A DNA stretch of 19,132 nucleotides. Source: Pseudomonadota bacterium (lineage in GTDB: Bacteria; Pseudomonadota; Alphaproteobacteria; Reyranellales; Reyranellaceae). This document shows positions 13,595 to 19,132 of this stretch, piece by piece. The stretch covers positions 1-19,132 of the forward strand of contig JAEZHS010000265.1 in assembly GCA_023436825.1 (NCBI GenBank), read 5' to 3'. Made by a program: the position numbers and the translations under genes. Under the pieces are notes generated by a model. The model was not told the DNA's origin, ran no database searches, and saw nothing but the letters and a program-made list of their open reading frames with translations. Position 1 is the first letter of the stretch. Each line of letters opens with the position of its first letter.

Positions 13595-14505
13595 GTCTTT
13601 CTTCCTCCAGCTCTGGCTTCGCGATGGGCGATATAGCTCGTCGCCGCCACGATGATCGCAGCGCCGACGAACGTCCAGCCGTCCGCGGTCTTGCCCCAGA
13701 GCGCCACGTCCGACAAGGCGGCCCACACGATGCCGAGGAAGGTGATGGGTTGCAGGGCGGAAATGTCGAGCAGTCGATAGGCCCAGGTGACGAAGAAGTA
13801 CCCCAGGGTGCCGAAGAAGCCGGACGCCAGGAACCACAGGAACTGCTCGCCTGTCGGCGTCTGCCAGAACCACAGGCCGAACGGCGCGAAGCAGACGGCG
13901 CCGACGATGCTTTGCCACAGCACGACGACCTCGGGCTTGTCGCGGCCGGCCACGACCTTGGCGATCAGATTGGAGCCGGCGATCAGGGGCACGGCCATCA
14001 TCATCATCAGGACGCCGGGATTGAGCCCGACCAGGCCCGGCCGCACGATCACAAGCATGCCGAAGAAGCCGACGCCGACCGCGACCCAGCGCCGCCAGTG
14101 CACCCTCTCGTGCAGGAAGAGGACGGCGCCCACGGTGACGAAGATCGGCCCGGTGAAGCCCAGTGCCGCAATGGTGGCGAGCGGCAGCCAGGCGACAGCC
14201 TCGTACCACAGGCCGTAGCCCGGCGTGTGGAACACGCCGCGCAGGCAGTGGAGCTTGAGATCGCGCGTGCGCATGCCGGCGGGCCCGGCGCGCCACAGCA
14301 TGAACGGCGCGATCAGCGCCACGCCTGCCAGCCAGCGGCCCCACGAAACCATCAGCGGCGGCAGCTCGCTCGCCAGCTCCTTGGCCGAGATGTTGAGGCA
14401 GTTGAAGAACACGCCCGACACGACCGCGAGGAAGAAGCCGCGCGCCACGCGCGACGGAATGAGGCGCGACAGCGAGTCGGGTGCATCGGCGGCGGACGCG
14501 GACAT
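13591..14505 (-). CDS. EamA/DMT-family transporter
   Basis: The 304-residue product has about ten hydrophobic segments arranged as two EamA repeats. Examples are ARGFFLAVVSGVFFNCL, the segment ending TIAALGFTGPIFVTVGAVLF in the first half, and LQPITFLGIVWAALSDVALW in the second; LFLHERVHWRRW is the usual E-R hinge after the first repeat. Such proteins export metabolites or amino acids in the inner membrane. It is the first gene of the operon running to the acyl-CoA dehydrogenase, reading away from the divergent tctC gene across a 124-bp shared promoter region. Its cargo may be a substrate or by-product of the same pathway, but nothing in the sequence shows which. Confidence 0.9.
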   Translation of the reverse strand: MSASAADAPDSLSRLIPSRVARGFFLAVVSGVFFNCLNISAKELASELPPLMVSWGRWLAGVALIAPFMLWRAGPAGMRTRDLKLHCLRGVFHTPGYGLWYEAVAWLPLATIAALGFTGPIFVTVGAVLFLHERVHWRRWVAVGVGFFGMLVIVRPGLVGLNPGVLMMMMAVPLIAGSNLIAKVVAGRDKPEVVVLWQSIVGAVCFAPFGLWFWQTPTGEQFLWFLASGFFGTLGYFFVTWAYRLLDISALQPITFLGIVWAALSDVALWGKTADGWTFVGAAIIVAATSYIAHREARAGGRKT

Positions 14506-14629
14506 GGCGTCTCGGCTTGCTCCCCGGCCGGGCGACGGTCAAGTCGCCGGTTTCGCCATGGCGTTCACCTGCATTGCCTTGGCCGGCGCATCAAGTAGGG
14601 TTCGACAACGGGGAAGAAGAAGGTGATCG

Positions 14630-15601
14630 ATGATGCGTCGCGGCCTCTGTTTGCTGATCGCGGGTCTTGCCGTTCTGTCTGGGCAGGCGATGGCCCAGGA
14701 GACGTATCCCAGCCGACCTGTGCGCTGGGTCGTACCGTTTCCGGCTGGCGGTCCGACTGACACGCTGTCGCGCATCCTGACGGCGCGGCTGTCGGAGATC
14801 TGGGGCCAGAGCGTCGTGGTCGAGAACAAGGGTGGCGCGTCGGGTGCGATCGGCACCGACTTCGCCGCCAAGTCCCAGCCCGACGGCTACACGGTGATGC
14901 TGGGCACGCAGAGCACGAATGCGTCCAACATGCTCTTCTTTCCCAACCTGCCGTACGATCCGATCAAGGATTTCCAGCCGCTGACCTTGATCGGCACGGC
15001 CTGCATGGCGCTGGTGATTGCGCCCAACATACCGGCCAACACGCCCAAGGAACTGGTCGAGTGGGCCAGGAAGCAGGACGGCGGCGTCTCCTATGCGTCG
15101 GCGGCGCCCGGCAGCTCGCAGCACGTCGCCGCCGAACTCATGGTCCGGCGGGCCGACATGAAGGCGACGCATGTTCCCTACCGCGGCAGCTCGGCCGCCA
15201 TGCCAGACCTGATGAGCGGCCGCGTCGCTTTCATGTTCGACAATCTGCCGTCGGCGCTGCCCGCGGCGCGCGCCGGCAAGGTCAAGGCGCTGGCCCAGAC
15301 CTGCGCCACGCGCTCGCCGTCGGCGCCCGACCTGCCGACCATGGAAGAGTCCGGCTTCCCCGACTTCGCCATCGAAGGCTGGTACGGCATCTTCGCGCCG
15401 GCGAAGACGCCGCGGCCGATCGTCGACAAGCTGTCGGCCGACATCAATAAGGTGCTGATGGAGCCGGCCTCGCTGGAGAAGTGGAAGACGCTGGGCTTCG
15501 ATCCCATCGGCACGACGCCCGAGGTGTTCGCGGAGCGGCAGAAGGCCGACCTCGCCTACTGGAAGAAGATGATCGACTACACTGGCATCAAGGTGGAGTA
15601 A
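14630..15601 (+). CDS. Bug/TctC-family periplasmic solute-binding protein
   Basis: The 323-residue product starts with a signal peptide (LCLLIAGLAVLSGQAMAQ) and then YPSRPVRWVVPFPAGGPTDT, the defining segment of tripartite tricarboxylate transporter binding proteins. PDGYTVMLGT, VPYRGSSAAMPDLMSGRV and APAKTPRPIVDKL follow in the expected order. It should bind a carboxylate or amide-type ligand in the periplasm. The membrane partners TctA and TctB are not in the window, as is common for orphan Bug proteins. An AAGG lies 8 bases before ATG 14630; the ATG three bases later is an equal alternative. It is followed after 2 bp by the amidohydrolase gene, so the ligand may be an N-acyl amino acid or other substrate of that enzyme. 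Confidence 0.93.
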   Translation: MMRRGLCLLIAGLAVLSGQAMAQETYPSRPVRWVVPFPAGGPTDTLSRILTARLSEIWGQSVVVENKGGASGAIGTDFAAKSQPDGYTVMLGTQSTNASNMLFFPNLPYDPIKDFQPLTLIGTACMALVIAPNIPANTPKELVEWARKQDGGVSYASAAPGSSQHVAAELMVRRADMKATHVPYRGSSAAMPDLMSGRVAFMFDNLPSALPAARAGKVKALAQTCATRSPSAPDLPTMEESGFPDFAIEGWYGIFAPAKTPRPIVDKLSADINKVLMEPASLEKWKTLGFDPIGTTPEVFAERQKADLAYWKKMIDYTGIKVE

Positions 15602-15603
15602 GC

Positions 15604-17313
15604 ATGGCGTACGACCTGAAGATCGTCGGCGGCGAGATCGTCGACGGCACCGGCGCGCCGCGCCGGCGCGGCGACCTCGGTATCAAGGATGGCAAGGTCG
15701 TGGCGCTCGGAAATGCGTCCGATACGGCCGAACGCACCATCGACGCCGGCGGACAGGTCGTGGCGCCGGGCTTCGTCGACATCCACACGCACTACGACGC
15801 CCAGGTCCTGTGGGACCCCATGCTCACCATCTCGCCGTGGCATGGGGTGACGACGGTGGTCGTCGGCAATTGCGGCTTCGGCATCGCGCCGACCCGGCCC
15901 GAGCATCGCGGCCTCATCCTGCGCACGCTGGAACGGGTCGAGGCGATGAGCCTCGCCGCGCTGGAGGCGGGCATCGGCCCCGATTGGCCGTTCGTCACCT
16001 TCCCGGAATACATGGACGCCGTCGCGGCGCGGCCGCTCGGCATCAATGTCGCCGTCATGCTGGGCCACACGCCGCTGCGTCTGTCGGTGATGGGCGAAGA
16101 GGCGACCGAGCGCGCCGCTCGCCCCGACGAGATCGCCACCATGAAGCGGCTGGCCGCCGAGGCGATGGATGTCGGCGCCGTGGGCTTCGCCACCTCGGTG
16201 TCGAAGGTCCATATCGGCTATGGCGGTCGCCCGGTGCCAAGCCGGCTGGCGGGCTTCGACGAGATGCTTGAGATCGCCGACGCCGTCGGCCGGTCGGGTC
16301 ACGGCATCATCCAGTACAATGTCGGTCGCGATCCGCGTTGGGAGGAGTACGAGGCGCTGCACGCCAAGTCGGGTCGGCCGCTCGTCTGGACGGCGCTGCT
16401 GGCCGGATCGCTTGGGCCGAACTCGCATCGCCCGCAACTCGCCAGAGCGGGTGAACAGGTCGCCCGCGGCCTGCCGATCTACCCGCAAGGCGCCTGCCGC
16501 CCGATCCAGATCGAGTTCGACTTTCATTCGCCGGTGGTGTTCGACACCTGGGCGTCATTCGCCGCGGTTCGCGAGGCGCCCGACGATGCCTCGCGACGCA
16601 ACGTCTACGCCGATCCGGCTTTCCGGGCGCGGGTGAAGCGTCAGGCGGATGGGCGTGGGCCCGACGACGACGTGTTCATGGGCAAGGAGCTGGAAGGCGA
16701 TACACGCCGTGCCGCCTTCTGGACCTACGTCATTACCCAGGCCAGGGATCCGTCTTTGCGCGAGCGCAAGCTCGCCGACGTGGCGAAGGAACGCGGCAAG
16801 CATGCCGTCGACCTGATGCTCGACCTTGCGCTGGAGGACCTCGACACCCGCCTGCGCGCCTCGCAGCTCAACTTCGTCGAGGACGAGGTGCGTGAGATCA
16901 TCAAGGACCCCAACGTCGTGATCGGCCTGGGCGACGGCGGCGCCCATCTCAGCCAGCTTTGTGACGCCTGTTATTCGACTCACCTGCTCGGCCACTGGGT
17001 GCGCGAGGACGGCGCCCTGTCGCTCGAGCAGGCCGTGCATCGCCTGACCGGTGCGACCGCCGCGCTGTTCGGCCTTGCCGACCGCGGGCGGCTGGCCGTT
17101 GGCCTGCCGGCCGATATCGTGGTCTTCGATCCGGCGACGGTCGGCGCCTCGGCGCTGGAGCGCGTCAACGACCTGCCGGCCGGCGCCGACCGCCTGATCG
17201 CCCATCCGCGCGGCATCCAGGCCGTCATCGTCAACGGCCGGCCGCTGCCGCCGCCGGGGCAGGTTCCCGACAGGCCCAGCGGACGGTTGTTGCGCCAGCG
17301 CCCGCAGGCGTAG
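15604..17313 (+). CDS. N-acyl-D-amino-acid deacylase-like amidohydrolase
   Basis: The 569-residue product belongs to the amidohydrolase superfamily, D-aminoacylase branch. The N-terminal small beta domain KIVGGEIVDGTGAPRRRGDL is typical, followed by the metal motif DIHTHYDAQ (His61, His63), GNCGFG with Cys90 (the Cys metal ligand of D-aminoacylases), GHTPLRLSVMG (His155) and the catalytic Asp444 in GLGDGGAHLSQ. The C-terminal GRLAVGLPADIVVFDPATVG closes the fold. Family members remove the acyl group from N-acyl-D-amino acids or related amides. The length is somewhat above a standard D-aminoacylase (about 480), with extra sequence in the middle, so the substrate may differ. ATG 15604 lies 2 bp after the tctC stop. 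Confidence 0.9.
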   Translation: MAYDLKIVGGEIVDGTGAPRRRGDLGIKDGKVVALGNASDTAERTIDAGGQVVAPGFVDIHTHYDAQVLWDPMLTISPWHGVTTVVVGNCGFGIAPTRPEHRGLILRTLERVEAMSLAALEAGIGPDWPFVTFPEYMDAVAARPLGINVAVMLGHTPLRLSVMGEEATERAARPDEIATMKRLAAEAMDVGAVGFATSVSKVHIGYGGRPVPSRLAGFDEMLEIADAVGRSGHGIIQYNVGRDPRWEEYEALHAKSGRPLVWTALLAGSLGPNSHRPQLARAGEQVARGLPIYPQGACRPIQIEFDFHSPVVFDTWASFAAVREAPDDASRRNVYADPAFRARVKRQADGRGPDDDVFMGKELEGDTRRAAFWTYVITQARDPSLRERKLADVAKERGKHAVDLMLDLALEDLDTRLRASQLNFVEDEVREIIKDPNVVIGLGDGGAHLSQLCDACYSTHLLGHWVREDGALSLEQAVHRLTGATAALFGLADRGRLAVGLPADIVVFDPATVGASALERVNDLPAGADRLIAHPRGIQAVIVNGRPLPPPGQVPDRPSGRLLRQRPQA

Positions 17314-17342
17314 GATCGGGCAACATTTCCGGAGGTCAGCCG

Positions 17343-17933
17343 ATGGATACCGTCCTGCAATCGCGTACCCTCGACACCAGGCCGATCGCGCCGTCGCTGT
17401 TCGCGCACTTCGTGCTGCGTTCGTCGAACATGGCGAAGATGGTCGACTGGTACTGCACCGTGCTGAACATGCATGTCGTGCAGCGCAACGACTTCATCTG
17501 CTTCATGACCTACGACGACGAGCACCACCGGCTCGCGGTGGTGAACATCGAAGGCCTGCACGAGCCCGACCCCAACGCGTGGGGCTTGGCGCACGTCGCC
17601 TACACCTTCCGCGATATCGGCCAGTTGCTCTCGACCTGGCGCCGCCTGAAGGACAAGGGCATCGAGCCCTACCGGCCGATCCATCACGGTCCGACGATCT
17701 CGCTGTACTACCACGATCCCGACGGCAACTCGGTCGAACTGCAGGTCGATCGCTACAAGACCAAGGAGGAGTGCTCGGCCTATTTCACGACCGACGCCTT
17801 CCGCAAGAATCCGATCGGCGTGGCCTTCGATCCCGCGGTCCTGGCTGCCTCCTACGAGGCGGGCGTGCCCGAGGCCGAGCTGATGAGCATTCCTGACGGC
17901 CCGCCGGCGCCGCTCGCTTCGGCACGGCGCTGA
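17343..17933 (+). CDS. Extradiol dioxygenase/VOC-superfamily protein
   Basis: The 196-residue product has one VOC module. Likely metal ligands are His22 (FAHFVLRS), His84 (LAHVAYTF) and Glu132. The stretch HHGPTISLYYHDPDGNSVE fits the extradiol ring-cleavage dioxygenase signature pattern (H-x5-[LIVMF]-Y-x2-D-P-x-G-x2,3-E). A C-terminal extension of about 50 residues, IGVAFDPAVLAASYEAGVPE onward, is common in single-domain extradiol-like proteins. It probably binds Fe(II) or Mn(II), but cleavage of a catechol is not shown; other VOC enzymes are possible. GGAGG stands 7 bases before the ATG. It lies 29 bp after the amidohydrolase and shares its strand, so it is likely the third gene of that operon. 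Confidence 0.88.
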   Translation: MDTVLQSRTLDTRPIAPSLFAHFVLRSSNMAKMVDWYCTVLNMHVVQRNDFICFMTYDDEHHRLAVVNIEGLHEPDPNAWGLAHVAYTFRDIGQLLSTWRRLKDKGIEPYRPIHHGPTISLYYHDPDGNSVELQVDRYKTKEECSAYFTTDAFRKNPIGVAFDPAVLAASYEAGVPEAELMSIPDGPPAPLASARR

Positions 17934-17947
17934 TCGCCTCTCCGGCT

Positions 17948-18313
17948 TCAGAAAAGCCAGACGAGCGCGCCGACGCCCATCGCTACGATGGCCGCCGATG
18001 CCGCCATCATGATGCGCATCGAGGGATGGTAGGTTTCGGCGTCGATCGAGCGGCTCACGCGCAGATAGTGCCAGAGCGCGCCGACCATCATCACGATGCC
18101 CAGCACGACGAGGCCGGCGCCGAGCGCTCCGACGTGGCGGTTCGCGGCGGCGCGCACCTCCGGCACGACCTGGTTGATCTCCATCAGGAACAGGCTGAAG
18201 CGGTTGATCGCCACCCCGAACGCGATCACCGCGATCGAGGTTCGGATCCATGCCAGCAGCGTTCGTTCGTTGGCGAGGTGATCGCTGACATGGCGGTTCA
18301 GGGGATTGTCCAC
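17948..18313 (-). CDS. DUF202 (YidH-type) inner membrane protein
   Basis: The 121-residue product has the DUF202 hallmark near the N terminus, HLANERTLLAWIRTSIAVIA, where the ERT-LAW-RT pattern is diagnostic. Three membrane segments follow (about 25-45, 66-90 and 101-120: AVIAFGVAINRF, GAGLVVLGIVMMVGALW and AIVAMGVGALVWLF). The family function is unknown in general. The GTG at 18313 was chosen because GGGAGG lies 5 bases upstream; a TTG six codons earlier would leave that site inside the gene. The gene converges on the VOC gene and lies downstream of the terminator behind the acyl-CoA dehydrogenase, so it has its own promoter or depends on read-through. Confidence 0.88.
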   Translation of the reverse strand: MDNPLNRHVSDHLANERTLLAWIRTSIAVIAFGVAINRFSLFLMEINQVVPEVRAAANRHVGALGAGLVVLGIVMMVGALWHYLRVSRSIDAETYHPSMRIMMAASAAIVAMGVGALVWLF

Positions 18314-18329
18314 CGTGGCCTCCCGGCAC

Positions 18330-18364
18330 AAAGAAGAAGGGCGCGAACCCGAAGGATCGCGCCC
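18330..18364 (-). terminator. Rho-independent terminator after the acyl-CoA dehydrogenase
   Basis: On the minus strand a perfect 8-bp GC-rich stem (GGGCGCGA / TCGCGCCC, arms 18339-18346 and 18357-18364) with a 10-base loop is followed by TTCTTCTTT. It begins 23 bases past the dehydrogenase stop at 18388, as expected for an intrinsic terminator. It sits just before the DUF202 start, so it separates the two transcripts. Confidence 0.75.
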
Positions 18365-18387
18365 CGTTTCCTGCCGTCAAGGAAGGC

Positions 18388-19132
<745 letters not shown>

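Noticed and set aside
12824..14542. 572-codon frame that seems to fuse the SDR with upstream sequence
   Set aside because: The N-terminal half is an out-of-frame reading of the EamA gene. The SDR has its own ribosome binding site and ATG at 13594.

Overview
The window is GC-rich (only short A+T-richer gaps) and densely packed with metabolic genes typical of a soil or water alphaproteobacterium of the Reyranella/Bradyrhizobium kind. The grounds are the two Bug/TctC-type binding-protein genes (one broken), acyl-CoA dehydrogenases, an EthD-domain protein, a PAS-rich cytoplasmic hybrid kinase and small lineage-type hypothetical proteins. The taxon is an inference from gene content and base composition. 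No tRNA, rRNA, CRISPR array, integrase or complete insertion sequence was seen.

Layout. 1-1900: an EthD-domain gene (-), a divergent dienelactone hydrolase gene (+) broken by one extra G, and two tandem paralogous small proteins (-). 1964-4336: a soluble hybrid histidine kinase (+) with three PAS units in exact 384-bp register. 4361-4960: a 3' fragment of a tctC gene (-) and a perfect 17-bp inverted repeat. 4955-6487: a coiled-coil protein (-) with nine exact 72-bp repeats and a Sel1/TPR-like tail. 6488-7124: a gene-poor stretch ending in a TPR-protein remnant (+) with two compensating frameshifts. 7182-9422: an arginase-fold protein (-) lacking one metal-binding His and the guanidinium-binding Glu, then an epoxide-hydrolase-like protein (-). 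9480-10227: two tandem secreted cysteine-motif proteins (-). 10228-10758: a gap with a promoter-like sequence. 10759-14505: a four-gene minus-strand operon, read as EamA transporter, SDR dehydrogenase, enol-lactonase-like hydrolase, acyl-CoA dehydrogenase. 14630-17933: a plus-strand operon of TctC-type binding protein, N-acyl-D-amino-acid deacylase-like amidohydrolase and an extradiol/VOC protein. 17948 to the end: a DUF202 membrane protein (-), a terminator, and an ACAD11-type acyl-CoA dehydrogenase (-) cut by the window edge.

How they work together. The two divergent clusters at 10.8-17.9 kb look like a small catabolic region: solute capture (TctC), amide hydrolysis (amidohydrolase), possible ring or lactone chemistry (VOC protein, enol-lactonase-like hydrolase), alcohol oxidation (SDR), acyl-CoA oxidation (ACAD) and export or exchange (EamA). 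The substrate cannot be read from the sequence. A dispersed inverted repeat occurs twice, each time just 3' of a minus-strand gene. No clearly new multi-gene defence or mobile system was found. The best candidates for new biology are the variant arginase-fold protein, the 72-bp repeat coiled-coil protein and the two pairs of tandem small paralogs.
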